Source: Micromonospora_E sp048060115 (GTDB lineage: Bacteria; Actinomycetota; Actinomycetes; Mycobacteriales; Micromonosporaceae). Taken from it: a DNA stretch of 64,000 bases. This document shows, in pieces, positions 1 to 9,226 of this stretch. Position numbers and translations under genes: made by a program. How positions within the stretch are numbered: position 1 is the first letter of the stretch; each line of letters begins with the position of its first letter. The notes under the pieces were generated by a model. The model saw only the letters and a program-made list of their open reading frames with translations, did not search any database and was not told where the DNA came from. Location: NCBI RefSeq assembly GCF_048060115.1, contig NZ_JBHMIM010000024.1, positions 27,647-91,646 of the forward strand, written 5' to 3'.

Positions 1-940
1 CCACCAGGCCGGTGCTGTCGTGCAGCAGTACGCCGGGCTTCTCCTCGGCGGCCGGCGAGCCGAGCACGACGTTGCCGTCGAGGTCGGCGGGCAGCACCTC
101 GCCGAGGGTGTGGAAGTCGCCGACGTCGTTCCAGCCGAAGTCGCCGGGGACGGTACCGACCCGACCTGCCGCCGCCGCGCCCTCCATCACCGCGTAGTCC
201 ACGGAGATGCGCGGCAATGTCGGCCAGATCGACCCGAGCACCTCGTCACGCTCCGGCGAGTCCCACCGGGTGGCGATCCGGGTCAGCCCGGCGTGCAGTT
301 CGGGCTGCTGGCGGGCCAGTTCGGCGAGGAACACGTCGACCCGCCAGACGAACATGCTGGCGTTCCAGAGGTGCCGGCCGGACCGCAGGTAGCTTTCGGC
401 GACGGCGAGGCCGGGTTTCTCGGTGAACTGTTCGACCCGCCGGATCGGCCCGGGACCGATCGGCTCGCCGCAGGCCAGGTAGCCGTAGCCGGTCTCCGGC
501 CGGGTCGGCGTGATGCCGACCGTCATCAGCAGCCCGGTTTCGGCGCCGGCCACCGCCTGCCGGATCGTGTCGACGTACCGGTCGGTGTCGGTGATGATGT
601 GGTCGGCGGCGAATGAGCCCATCACCGCCTGCGGTTCGCGGCGGGCGATGACCGCCGCGGCCAGCGCGATCGCCGCGCACGAGTCCCGTGGCGACGGCTC
701 GACGAGGACGTTCTCCTCCGGCACGGTGGCCAACTGCCGGGCCACCGCGGCGGCGTGCGCGGCCCCGGTCACCACCAGAATCCGCTCCGGGTCGGTCAAT
801 GGGGCCAGCCGCGCCACGGTCGCCTGCAACAACGTGGCGGCCGTGCCGGTGAGCGGGTGTAGGAATTTAGGGTTACCGGCGCGGGACAGCGGCCAGAGGC
901 GGGTGCCGCTGCCACCCGCCGGGATGACGGCGTAGAGCAT
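1..940 (-). CDS. manC: mannose-1-phosphate guanylyltransferase, 3' end outside window
   Basis: Makes GDP-mannose from mannose-1-phosphate and GTP, supplying the mannose donor for cell-envelope mannosides. About 313 codons are present and the frame runs open off the left edge. It begins ATG at 940 and the first residues read AVIPAGGSGTRLWPLSR, the nucleotidyltransferase signature with the GxGTRLWP loop. Further in, the product has FAADHII and FTEKP, both typical of this family. A glycosyltransferase gene ends 80 bp upstream on the same strand, so the two are probably co-transcribed. The missing C-terminus prevents saying whether a phosphomannose isomerase domain follows. The family length is about 360 residues for the single-domain actinobacterial form, so little should be missing. 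Confidence 0.93.
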   Translation of the reverse strand, partial: MLYAVIPAGGSGTRLWPLSRAGNPKFLHPLTGTAATLLQATVARLAPLTDPERILVVTGAAHAAAVARQLATVPEENVLVEPSPRDSCAAIALAAAVIARREPQAVMGSFAADHIITDTDRYVDTIRQAVAGAETGLLMTVGITPTRPETGYGYLACGEPIGPGPIRRVEQFTEKPGLAVAESYLRSGRHLWNASMFVWRVDVFLAELARQQPELHAGLTRIATRWDSPERDEVLGSIWPTLPRISVDYAVMEGAAAAGRVGTVPGDFGWNDVGDFHTLGEVLPADLDGNVVLGSPAAEEKPGVLLHDSTGLV

Positions 941-1019
941 CAGCACATCATGCCCGGCCGACGCACCCGCCCCCGCCGAGACGCCGGCGTTGCCACCGTT
1001 TCCGGTGGCGTGGACCGGT

Positions 1020-2183
1020 TCACCCGGCGGTCTTGGCCAGCGACGCCGCCCGGCTCCAGGACGCGACGTGCACCTCGGCGCTGGACTCCCAGGTGAACTC
1101 CTTGGCCCGGTCCACGCCTGCCTTGGCCAGTGCCTGCCGGCGGGACTCGTCGTCGAGCAGCGCTGTCAGGTCGGTGGCGATCCGGTCCGGGTCCTCGCTG
1201 GTGTACGCGACCGCGTCGCCGCCGACTTCCGGCAGCGACAGCCGTGGTGTGGTCAGCACCGGCGCCCCGCAGGCCATCGCCTCCAGGATCGGCAGGCCGA
1301 AGCCTTCACCGTACGAAGGGTAGGCGGCCACCAGCGCCCCGCCGAGAAATCCGGGCAGGTCCGCGTAGCGCAGGTAGCCCGGCCGCAGCAGACGCAGGTG
1401 GGCGGGGACGTCGGCGACCGCACGGTCGATGTCGTCGTCGTGGCCCTGTCCGCCGGCGACGACCAGCGCAGGCGGGGTGGGGCGGTCCTGCACCGCGCGC
1501 ACCCAGCCCCGGATCAGGTTGGGTACGTTCTTGCGCGGTTCCTTGGCCCCGAGGAACGCGACGTAGTCGGTGCCGGCGAGCCCGAGTCGGGCCCGTACCC
1601 GGGCCTTCTCCTCGTCGCTGGGCACATGGAAGGCGTCGGCGTCGACGCCGTGGTAGGCGACGTCGATCCGCGCCTGGTCGGCGTTGAGCAGCCGGATGAG
1701 CTCGTCGCGGCTGGCCTTGCTGGGCACGATCACCCGGCTGGCCCGCCGGAGTGAGGTCTTGATCGCGCTACGGAAGAAGGTGCGGCGAGATTTGTCGTAG
1801 TGCTCCGGCTCAGTGAAGAAAGTCGCATCGTGCACAGTCACCGTAATAGGACAACCAGCGCGCATCGGACAGGTGTAGAACGGGGAGTGCAACACGTCCG
1901 CGCCGACCTGCTGGGCGAGCAGCGGCAGGCCGGTCTGCTCCCACGCCAGCCGGGCCGGGCGGTGCGCCACGGCGGCCGGCGCGGCGATCACGTCGGCAGT
2001 CGGCAGCATCCGGGTGTACCGCTCGACATCTGTACGCAGCGCGACGACAGTGACCTCGACGCCGCCGCCGTTCTGGGTGCCGAGGGCCCCGAGTAGGCCG
2101 TCGACGTATCGACCGACGCCACCCCGATCGGCGGGCACGCTCGTGGCGTCGATGAGTACGCGGGGCGGTCGACCGGCGGTCAC
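1020..2183 (-). CDS. glycosyltransferase family 4 (GT-B fold), mannosyltransferase-like
   Basis: Retaining GT-B glycosyltransferase of 387 residues. The C-terminal half carries the GT4 EX7E pattern (E293 and E301 in EGFGLPILEAMACG) and a preceding LGAKEPRKN nucleotide-binding segment. The N-terminus has the glycine-rich DRGGVGRYV acceptor-side loop. I chose the GTG at 2183 because GAGGAG lies just upstream; the open frame extends 42 codons further without family-like residues. The neighbouring GDP-mannose synthase gene downstream suggests that GDP-mannose may be the donor, making it a lipid or polymer mannosyltransferase, but the acceptor cannot be read from the sequence. Confidence 0.88.
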   Translation of the reverse strand: MTAGRPPRVLIDATSVPADRGGVGRYVDGLLGALGTQNGGGVEVTVVALRTDVERYTRMLPTADVIAAPAAVAHRPARLAWEQTGLPLLAQQVGADVLHSPFYTCPMRAGCPITVTVHDATFFTEPEHYDKSRRTFFRSAIKTSLRRASRVIVPSKASRDELIRLLNADQARIDVAYHGVDADAFHVPSDEEKARVRARLGLAGTDYVAFLGAKEPRKNVPNLIRGWVRAVQDRPTPPALVVAGGQGHDDDIDRAVADVPAHLRLLRPGYLRYADLPGFLGGALVAAYPSYGEGFGLPILEAMACGAPVLTTPRLSLPEVGGDAVAYTSEDPDRIATDLTALLDDESRRQALAKAGVDRAKEFTWESSAEVHVASWSRAASLAKTAG

Positions 2184-2403
2184 AGGGCAACTCCTCTGAA
2201 GGGTGGTGGGAGGGTTGTGAAGAAGGACACGTGTCCCAAGACTACGCCGCCGGAGGTCGTCCGCCGCGCCGACGACACCGAGGAAACCGGGTCCTCCCGA
2301 GCCGGCCACGACGATGGTCAGCCCCCCGAGAGCACACGGTGACAGCGTGTACGGTCAGTGACCGCGCGGCAGGGGCGATCGCCGGACGTTAGGCTCGACG
2401 GCG

Positions 2404-3138
2404 ATGACGAACAACCTCGCCGGGCTACTCGCGGTCACCATCACCGCCGATCCGACACGACCGCTGCTCACCTGGTACGACGACGCGAGCGGCGACCGCA
2501 CCGAACTGTCCGGGGCGACCCTGGCCAACTGGGTCGCCAAGACGGCCAACCTGGTGGTGGACGGAGCCGGCGCCGACGCCGGGGACCACGCCGAGGTGCT
2601 CCTGCCGCCACACTGGCAGACCGCGGCCGTACTGCTCGGCTGCTGGTCCGCCGGGCTGACCGTGCGAGCGACCGGGCTCACCACCGACGCCGAGCCGACC
2701 ACCGAGGCGGGGCCGGCGGAGCCAGCGACCGAGGTGCTGTTCGCCACCAACGACACGCGCCGGGTCGCCGACCGGCGACCCGGCGGTGAGCGCTACCTGC
2801 TCGGTCTCGCCCCGATGGCGATGCCGGCCCGCGACGTTGCCCCAGGTTGGGTCGACTACATCACTGAGGTACGCGGCCACGGTGACCACTTCACCCCGTA
2901 TCCGGCCGTCGGTCCGCAGGACGCGCAGCTGGCCGCCCACGCGGTCCAGCGCGGCGCGGACCTGGGTATCCCCCCGGGGGCGCGGGTCCTCTTGGACGTG
3001 GACCGCTACCCCGACCCGATCGACTGGCTGCTGGCCCCGCTCACCATGGAGGCGAGCGTGGTGCTCTGCCGGCACCTCGACCGGCGCCTGCTCGACGCCC
3101 GCGCGGACAGCGAGAAGGTCGACCACATCCTGGGCTGA
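2404..3138 (+). CDS. TIGR03089 family protein
   Basis: A 244-residue protein that looks like a shortened N-terminal part of an AMP-binding (acyl-CoA synthetase type) enzyme. It has a LTWYDDASGDRTELS opening and an ALANW/PPHWQTAAVLLGCWSAG region like the start of ANL enzymes, but no P-loop-like SSGTTG motif and no C-terminal lid. This matches the actinobacterial TIGR03089 family, whose function is unknown to me. It diverges from the glycosyltransferase gene across 220 bp. A TTAGGCT hexamer-like element lies only about 10 bp before the ATG, which would fit a leaderless transcript. Confidence 0.85.
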   Translation: MTNNLAGLLAVTITADPTRPLLTWYDDASGDRTELSGATLANWVAKTANLVVDGAGADAGDHAEVLLPPHWQTAAVLLGCWSAGLTVRATGLTTDAEPTTEAGPAEPATEVLFATNDTRRVADRRPGGERYLLGLAPMAMPARDVAPGWVDYITEVRGHGDHFTPYPAVGPQDAQLAAHAVQRGADLGIPPGARVLLDVDRYPDPIDWLLAPLTMEASVVLCRHLDRRLLDARADSEKVDHILG

Positions 3139-3150
3139 CCGCCGCGCGGC

Positions 3151-3188
3151 CTGACCACCGCGCAGCCAGCCCTGACCACCGCGCAGCC
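3151..3188. repeat. 21-bp tandem repeat after the TIGR03089 gene
   Basis: The 17-mer CTGACCACCGCGCAGCC occurs at 3151-3167 and again at 3172-3188, a period of 21 bp. A degenerate third unit at 3135-3150 overlaps the stop codon of the preceding gene. No function is evident. Confidence 0.8.
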
Positions 3189-3212
3189 GGCCGACCAGGC
3201 CACCCGGACAGG

Positions 3213-3569
3213 TCACAGCTCGCTGGGGACCACCTCCCGCAGTTCGCCGTCCGGGACCCACACGTAGAACCCGGCCCGGTCCGCCAGCCACGGCTTGTCG
3301 GCTGCCTCTCCGTCGCTGAGCACCTTCTCCTGCATCCCGAGGATGATGTATCGCGATCCGTCCGGATTGCCGTTGCGCCAGTCCGGCCCGTACAGCCGGT
3401 CGACCAGCATCTCGCGGCGCTGCACTGGGATCGCCCCGTCGACGACCCACTCGGCGGGCAGCCGGTACCAGAACGTCCTGGTGATCCGGGCGATCGGATC
3501 GAAGGCGTGCGCCCCCTCGACCCAGACGCCGAGCGTGTCGGTGATCTTCAAGCGGAAGTAGATCCCCAC
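3213..3569 (-). CDS. hypothetical protein, about 118 residues
   Basis: A small soluble protein I do not recognise. From the GTG at 3569 it reads GIYFRLKITDTLGVWVEG, followed by FDPIARITRTFWYRLPAEWVVDG and a C-terminal VWVPDGELREVVPSEL. It is rich in aromatic and charged residues with no signal peptide or membrane segment. The frame is open further upstream, but that part would overlap the acetoacetyl-CoA synthetase C-terminus at 3637, and there is no clear ribosome binding site at any candidate start. It lies just downstream of that synthetase on the same strand and may be its last operon member. Existence is likely; the start is uncertain. Confidence 0.6.
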   Translation of the reverse strand: MGIYFRLKITDTLGVWVEGAHAFDPIARITRTFWYRLPAEWVVDGAIPVQRREMLVDRLYGPDWRNGNPDGSRYIILGMQEKVLSDGEAADKPWLADRAGFYVWVPDGELREVVPSEL

Positions 3570-3636
3570 GACTGGTGAGACGCGCGGGACTGACGCAGCG
3601 TTGCCACCGAGCGACAACGAGGTGAGATCGAGCCGG

Positions 3637-5640
3637 TCAGTCGCCCACCGACCGCTGCTCGGCGAAGCGGACAAACGGCTCAAGTGCCCCCGGATCGGCC
3701 AACGCCCCGGTCGCCACCGCCCGGTCGACCGGCGTACCGGTGAGGATCTTCTTCACCGGTACCTCCAGCTTCTTGCCCGACAACGTCCGGGGCACCACCG
3801 CGACCTGGTGAATCCCGTCCGGTACGTGCCGCGGCGACAGCGCCGACCGCAGCTCACGCACGATCCGGGTACGCAGTGCGTCGTCCAGCTCCACACCGGG
3901 ACGCACCGCCACGAACAGCAGCAGGTCGCCCGCCCCGCCCTGCGGATCGTCCAGATGGATCACCAGCGAGTCGGCGACCTCGGGCAACGCCTCCACCACC
4001 GAGTAGAACTCGGCCGTACCCAACCGCACGCCGCCCCGGTTCAGGGTGGCGTCCGACCGCCCGGTGATGGCGCAGGCACCGTGCTCGGCGATGGTGATCC
4101 AGTCACCGTGGCACCAGACACCGGGATACCGGTCGAAGTACGCCTGCCGGTACCGGCTGCCGTCCGGATCGTTCCAGAACCCGACCGGCATGCTCGGCAT
4201 CGGCGCGGTGATCACCAACTCGCCCAGCTCGCCGACCACCGGCCGCCCGTCAGCGGCCCGCGCCTCGATCCGGGCGCCCAGACACCGGCAGGCGATCTCC
4301 CCGGCCCGGACCTCCAGCAGCGGTACGCCACCCACGAAACCGGTGCACACGTCGGTGCCGCCGGACAGCGAAGCCAACTGCAGGTCGGCGCCGACCGACT
4401 CGTACACCCAGGTGAACCCCTCAGCGGGCAGCGGGGCACCGGTCGAGCCCACCCCACGCAACGCGGACAGGTCCGCGATCTCGCTCGGCACCAGCCCTTC
4501 CTTGCGGCAGGCCAGCAGGAACGGCGCCGACGTGCCGAAGTAGGTGGTGCCGCTGTCGGCGGCCAACCGCCACAGGCTGCCCAGATCGGGGCGGGCCGGT
4601 CCGTCCGGCGGCACGCTCACCGCCGGGTTGCCGTCGAACAGCACGATCGCCGCCCCCACCGCCGGCCCGGAGGCGAGATAGTTCCACATCATCCAGCCCG
4701 TGGTGGTGAACCAGAAGAACCGGTCGCCCGGGCCGAGATCATGGTGCAGCGCCAGCATCTTCAGATGCTCCAGCAGGATGCCCCCCTGGGCGTGCACGAT
4801 CGGCTTCGGCAGGCCGGTGGTGCCGGAGGAGTAGAGCACGTACAGCGGATGGTCGAACCGCACCGCGTCGAAGGCCAGCGGCTCGTCGGTCGGCGCGGCG
4901 AGCGTCGCCCAGGTCGACGTCGCCCAGGCCGGTTCCGGGGCCTCCGGGGCCAGGTACGGGATCAGCACCCGGTGCCGCGCCGACGGCAGCGACCGCGCTA
5001 TCGCCGTCACCTCGGCCCGCCGGTCCACCGCCTTGTCGCCGTAGCGGTATCCGTCGACGGCGACCAGCACCGTCGGCTCTATCTGCTGCCAACGGTCGGT
5101 GACGCTGCGGCTGCCGAACTCCGGCGCGCAGGAGGAGAAGATCGCTCCGAGGCTGGCGGTGGCCAGCATCAACACGTACGTCTCCGGGATGTTCGGCGCG
5201 TACGCCGCGACCCGGTCGCCACGACCGACGCCGAGCCGGCGCAGCCCGGCGCGCACCCGACGAACCTGCTCCCGCAGGTCGGCGACGGTGAGGGTGACCG
5301 GCTCACGGGTCTGGCTGTACGCGACGACCACCGGGTCGTCGCCGGCCAGCCCGGGGGCGCGCAGCACCTGCTCGCCGTAGTTGAGGCGCGCGCCGGGAAA
5401 CCAGCGGGCGCCCGGCATCCGCCGGTCGGCGAGCACCTCGTCGGCCGGCCGGTCACCGACGACGTCGAAGTACTCCCAGACCGAACCCCAGAAGCCGGTC
5501 AGATCGTCGACCGACCACTGCCAGAGCTGCGGGTAGTCGGCGAAGCGCAGCCCACGGGTACGTTCCAGCCAGTCCAGGTACGCGCCGATCCGGGTCCGCC
5601 GCCGCACGTCCGCCGGTGGCCGCCACAGCACCTCGCTCAC
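3637..5640 (-). CDS. acetoacetyl-CoA synthetase (acetoacetate--CoA ligase)
   Basis: Activates acetoacetate with ATP and CoA. The product has 667 residues, close to the usual length for this family. The AMP-binding signature YSSGTTGLPKPIVHAQGG lies at about 270-287, the WFTTTGWMMWN region typical of acetoacetyl-CoA synthetase follows, and the C-terminal lid has the catalytic lysine in LSGKKLE (K623 or K624). The N-terminal WWxF-like SVWEYFDV and ARWFPGARLNYGE segments are those of the AACS subgroup rather than acetyl-CoA synthetase. Start is GTG at 5640 behind GGAGGAG. It could feed polyhydroxyalkanoate or isoprenoid precursor pools; the neighbours do not decide. Confidence 0.93.
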   Translation of the reverse strand: MSEVLWRPPADVRRRTRIGAYLDWLERTRGLRFADYPQLWQWSVDDLTGFWGSVWEYFDVVGDRPADEVLADRRMPGARWFPGARLNYGEQVLRAPGLAGDDPVVVAYSQTREPVTLTVADLREQVRRVRAGLRRLGVGRGDRVAAYAPNIPETYVLMLATASLGAIFSSCAPEFGSRSVTDRWQQIEPTVLVAVDGYRYGDKAVDRRAEVTAIARSLPSARHRVLIPYLAPEAPEPAWATSTWATLAAPTDEPLAFDAVRFDHPLYVLYSSGTTGLPKPIVHAQGGILLEHLKMLALHHDLGPGDRFFWFTTTGWMMWNYLASGPAVGAAIVLFDGNPAVSVPPDGPARPDLGSLWRLAADSGTTYFGTSAPFLLACRKEGLVPSEIADLSALRGVGSTGAPLPAEGFTWVYESVGADLQLASLSGGTDVCTGFVGGVPLLEVRAGEIACRCLGARIEARAADGRPVVGELGELVITAPMPSMPVGFWNDPDGSRYRQAYFDRYPGVWCHGDWITIAEHGACAITGRSDATLNRGGVRLGTAEFYSVVEALPEVADSLVIHLDDPQGGAGDLLLFVAVRPGVELDDALRTRIVRELRSALSPRHVPDGIHQVAVVPRTLSGKKLEVPVKKILTGTPVDRAVATGALADPGALEPFVRFAEQRSVGD

Positions 5641-5870
5641 CCCTGCACTCCTCCCCGGTCCGGACCAGCCTGGACGGACCGTCCACGGACCATCCTCGCG
5701 TACCGAATGGTCATTGTCGTGTGCCGGCCGGCGCCACGGAGCGTGCCGGGAACACAAGCTGTGGTGGGCGGGTCGCACAACGGGCACAGAACTGGGGCGT
5801 ACCCCTGAAAACCCGGCGGACGCTGCGCGGCTGCCCCGGCCTCACCCGCCCGAAACGGTACGGTTCGCCC

Positions 5871-6629
5871 ATGCGTCATCTCTGGAGCTTCCTCAGCGGC
5901 CTCGCCGTGGCGCCGATCTGTTGGCTGCTCATCGCGCTGGGCCAGACGACGTCGACCAGGACCATCACCGACTGGGTGAGTGACGGCCGGTACCACACCG
6001 CGGCCCTGCTGGTGCCGGCCGCGTTCCTGCTGGTCGCCGGTCTGTCGCTCGGCCTGTTGGGCACGCTTCGGGTGTCGCCGCTCGGCCCGCTGGTCGCCGG
6101 GCTGGCATTGGCCGCCCCGTACGTCGCGATGTTCGTCGACCCGTTGCGCACCCGCGAGATCATCGGTACGCCGTGGCAGATCCTCGGTGAGCCGGTGGTG
6201 CTGCTGCAGCCGGTGGAGAACGGCACTCTCGCCCTGCTCGGCGTACTACTGAGCACCGCCGTGCTCAGCCGGCGGCGCTGGCAAAGCGGGTTGGCCGGTG
6301 CCGACCCGGCCGGGCCGACGGATCCGGCGACGGTGGCGGAGCCACTGCCGGTACGCCCGCTCGGCGAGTTCGATCCGTCATTGTGGTCGCTTCCCGACGG
6401 CTCGACCGACCCGACGCCGGCGTCCCCCGCCCCGACGCTGGCCGAGCCGGACCACGGCACCGGCGGGCGGCCCGCCACCGCGACGCTGACCGCCCCGGTG
6501 GACGACCGGTCAGCCACCGCCGACCGACCCGACCGTGCCGCGCGGGCCGGCGAGGCGCAAGCCGGTGACGGCAGCGACCGGCTACGCCCGGCCCGGCCCT
6601 TTCCGCGTTCCAGCCGGGCGATCCGCTGA
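5871..6629 (+). CDS. small membrane protein with disordered tail, paralogue 1
   Basis: 252 residues. An N-terminal hydrophobic half carries about four predicted membrane helices (from LWSFLSGLAVAPICWLLIALG through LALLGVLLSTAVL), followed by a proline, alanine, threonine and aspartate-rich tail of roughly 110 residues without fold signals. The start MRHLWSFLSGLAVAP and the next gene's MRHVGSLVLSLVLTP show that the two are tandem paralogues with the same topology. I know no function. ATG at 5871 is preferred because it begins the hydrophobic segment and matches the paralogue; the frame is open upstream without a good start. Confidence 0.8.
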   Translation: MRHLWSFLSGLAVAPICWLLIALGQTTSTRTITDWVSDGRYHTAALLVPAAFLLVAGLSLGLLGTLRVSPLGPLVAGLALAAPYVAMFVDPLRTREIIGTPWQILGEPVVLLQPVENGTLALLGVLLSTAVLSRRRWQSGLAGADPAGPTDPATVAEPLPVRPLGEFDPSLWSLPDGSTDPTPASPAPTLAEPDHGTGGRPATATLTAPVDDRSATADRPDRAARAGEAQAGDGSDRLRPARPFPRSSRAIR

Positions 6630-6708
6630 TCCGGTCCTGACCAACCGTCGTCTGGTCGGTCGCACCTGGCGGGTACCGTGCCTGTGAGCACACCCGCGAG
6701 GAGGTCGG

Positions 6709-7791
6709 ATGAGGCACGTGGGCTCGTTGGTCCTGTCCCTGGTCCTCACCCCGGTCGTCTGGTTCCTGGCCGGGCTCGGGCTCAGCGAGTACGCCGCCGC
6801 CCGTCGTGAGGTCTACCCGCAGCCGCCGGCCGAGGCGTTGATCGGCCTGGCCGCGTTGGCTCTGTGCGGCGTGGTGTACGCGTTGCTCCTGCTGCCCCGT
6901 CTGTCGCCGATCGGGCCGGTCCTGGCCGGCTCCTCGTTGCTCGCCATGTCCGTCTGGTCCGCCGTCGACATGGCGAACTTCTACGCGAGCATGCCGCGTC
7001 GACTGTTCGGCATCGACTTCGTGTTCACCGCTCCCGCTGAAGGGCTCGCGGTGGTGCTGGCGGTGCCGCTGCTCGCCACGGTGTTCAGTCCCCGCCGGTG
7101 GCGGGGTGAGCGGATGGTCGCGCTGTACGCCGGCGGGCCGGTCAGCCCCGAGGTGGCCCGGACCGCCCAGCTGCCGATGCACGAGCACGCCGGGTACGGG
7201 GGCGGGTACGGCGATCCCGGCGTCTACCAGGGGTACGGTGACCCGGATCGGACCACCGCCTTTGCTGCCGCCGCAGGTCCGCCGGCCCGCCCGGCGACCC
7301 CTTCCACCGGCGACACCGAGCACGAGACGATGCGGCTCGGCCCGCCGGGGCACCGCCGCGAGGATCCCACCGTGGTGCTGTCCCAGCCCGCCGCGGCGCA
7401 GGCTGGGCCGACGGCCCCGGGGCCGGCAGACCGGAAGCAATCGGCCCCGCAGCAGCCGTCCGGTGCCGCCGATCAGACGGTGGCCCTGCCAGCCACTGCG
7501 GTGACCCGTCCGACCGACGAGACCGTGGCTATCGGGCGGCCAGCAGTCGACGCCGACGAAACCACCCGGATCGTCCCGCAAGCCCCCGCCGACCCCGACG
7601 AAACCACCCGGATCACCGTCCCGGACGAGACGGTCCGCATCGACCGACCGACGACCGACGAAACCACCCGGATCACCGTCCCGGACGAGACGGTCCGCAT
7701 CGACCGGCCGACGACCGACGAAGGCGCCGGGGACGACACCACCACGGTGGTGTCCGCTGCCCCCGACGCCCCGAAGAAGTCCGAGGACTAG
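6709..7791 (+). CDS. small membrane protein with threonine-rich repetitive tail, paralogue 2
   Basis: 360 residues. Four membrane helices occupy about residues 1-135, ending in RRWRGERM, and the remaining 220 residues are low-complexity. The tail contains DETVAIGRP, DETTRIVP and two exact protein copies of DETTRITVPDETVRIDRPTT encoded by a 60-bp tandem duplication. The recurring DET(V/T)RI spacing resembles acidic-threonine sites that Ser/Thr kinases of the PknB group modify and FHA domains bind; this is inference only. GAGGAGG lies 5 bp before the ATG. It sits 79 bp downstream of its paralogue and is probably transcribed with it. Confidence 0.85.
   Translation: MRHVGSLVLSLVLTPVVWFLAGLGLSEYAAARREVYPQPPAEALIGLAALALCGVVYALLLLPRLSPIGPVLAGSSLLAMSVWSAVDMANFYASMPRRLFGIDFVFTAPAEGLAVVLAVPLLATVFSPRRWRGERMVALYAGGPVSPEVARTAQLPMHEHAGYGGGYGDPGVYQGYGDPDRTTAFAAAAGPPARPATPSTGDTEHETMRLGPPGHRREDPTVVLSQPAAAQAGPTAPGPADRKQSAPQQPSGAADQTVALPATAVTRPTDETVAIGRPAVDADETTRIVPQAPADPDETTRITVPDETVRIDRPTTDETTRITVPDETVRIDRPTTDEGAGDDTTTVVSAAPDAPKKSED
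7597..7716 (+). repeat. 60-bp tandem duplication inside a coding region
   Basis: Two adjacent 60-bp units (7597-7656 and 7657-7716) differ by a single base near their ends. They keep the frame, so each encodes the same 20-residue acidic-threonine unit. The near-identity suggests a recent slip or recombination event. Confidence 0.92.
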
Positions 7792-7798
7792 CCGCGAT

Positions 7799-8962
7799 TC
7801 ACGGCGCGAGGAGTTTGCGCGCCATCACGATCCGCTGGACCTGGTTGGTGCCTTCGTAGATCTGCGTGATCTTGGCGTCCCGCATCATCCGCTCGACCGG
7901 GAAGTCCCGGGTGTAGCCGTAGCCGCCGAGCAGTTGCACCGCGTCGGTGGTGATCTCCATGGCGACGTCGGACGCGAAGCACTTCGCCGCCGCGCCGAAG
8001 AACGTCAGGTCGGCGTCACCGCGCTCGGAGCGCCCCGCCGCGGCGTAGGTGATCTGCCGCGCCGCCTCCAGCTTCATCCCCATCTCGGCGATCATGAACT
8101 GGATTCCCTGGAACTCGGCGATCGGCTTGCCGAACTGCTGACGCTCCCGTACGTACCCGCGGGCGACGTCGAGCGCCCCCTGCGCGATGCCGACAGCCTG
8201 GGCGGCGATCGTCACCCGGGTGTGGTCCAGCGTCGCCATCGCCGTGGCGAAACCGGTGCCCGGCTCACCGATCATCCGGTCCGCCGGTATCCGGACGTTG
8301 TCGAGGTAGACCTCGCAGGTCGGCGAGCCTTTAATTCCGAGTTTCTTTTCCGGTGCCCCGAAACTCACCCCTGGGTCGGACTTTTCCACGACGAAGGCGG
8401 AGATTCCCCGGGACCGGGCACCTGGCTCGGTGACCGCGAAGACCGTGTAGTAGTCCGACACGCCGGCGTTGGTGATCCACCGCTTCACCCCGTTGAGCAC
8501 CCAGTGATCGCCGTCGGGTACCGCCCGGGTCGTCATCGACACCGCGTCGCTGCCCGCCTCCGGTTCCGACAGGCAGTACGAGAACATCGCCGCACCCGTG
8601 GCCACCGGGCCGAGGTACCGCTGCTTGAGCTGCTCGGAGCCGGCGAGTAGCAACGGCAGGCTGCCCAGTTTGTTGACCGCCGGAATCAGCGAGGACGAGG
8701 CACAGGCCCGCGCCACCTCCTCGATGACGATCGCGGTGGCAAGCGCGTCGGCGCCCGCCCCGCCGTACTCCTCCGGAATGTGCGGGGCGTGGAAGTCCGC
8801 TGCCCGCAACGCGTCGTAGGACGCGGTCGGGAACTGCGCGGACTCGTCCGCTTCGGCCGCGTTCGGCGCAACCTTGGCATCGCATACCTCACGAACCGCC
8901 GCACGGATCGCCACGTGCTCTTCCGGTAACTGATAGACATCGAACGCCGGCCCGGACGTCAT
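7799..8962 (-). CDS. acyl-CoA dehydrogenase, TTA codon at position 12
   Basis: FAD-dependent acyl-CoA dehydrogenase of 387 residues, the normal length. It shows FSYCLSEPEAGSD and the WITNAG flavin-binding segment in the middle domain, LDHTRVTIAAQAVG at the start of the C-terminal helical domain, and the catalytic-base motif IYEGTNQ (glutamate about 370). ATG at 8962 follows GGGAGG; the open frame continues far upstream only as antisense of ugd. Codon 12 is TTA (positions 8929-8927), which is very rare at this GC content and requires the tRNA-Leu(UAA) found at 38.6 kb. It converges with the membrane-protein gene, leaving 7 bp between their ends. Substrate chain length cannot be told. Confidence 0.95.
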   Translation of the reverse strand: MTSGPAFDVYQLPEEHVAIRAAVREVCDAKVAPNAAEADESAQFPTASYDALRAADFHAPHIPEEYGGAGADALATAIVIEEVARACASSSLIPAVNKLGSLPLLLAGSEQLKQRYLGPVATGAAMFSYCLSEPEAGSDAVSMTTRAVPDGDHWVLNGVKRWITNAGVSDYYTVFAVTEPGARSRGISAFVVEKSDPGVSFGAPEKKLGIKGSPTCEVYLDNVRIPADRMIGEPGTGFATAMATLDHTRVTIAAQAVGIAQGALDVARGYVRERQQFGKPIAEFQGIQFMIAEMGMKLEAARQITYAAAGRSERGDADLTFFGAAAKCFASDVAMEITTDAVQLLGGYGYTRDFPVERMMRDAKITQIYEGTNQVQRIVMARKLLAP

Positions 8963-9226
8963 CGCGCCCTCCCTCACCCTGGGGTAACTACTCGCATGCT
9001 GCTCCAATGCGAGGATACCGGCCGGTAACGCGGGTGCAGGTCGCCCCCGGCCAGCAGCACGGACTATCGTCTGCCGGGCAGCCGACCGGAGCCATCTCTG
9101 GGTCGGTCCCCGGCGAAGCGGTTTGCCACACACGTCAAAACAACGATGATTGGTGTCGGCCCCGGCACCGAACCACCCGAGCGCGACGCAACCACGGCGC
9201 CGCCAGCGCGAGCGGAGAACACAGGC

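Noticed and set aside
3601..5808. Plus-strand open frame of 735 codons opposite acetoacetyl-CoA synthetase
   Set aside because: Antisense shadow; the minus strand carries full AMP-binding motifs in the right order.
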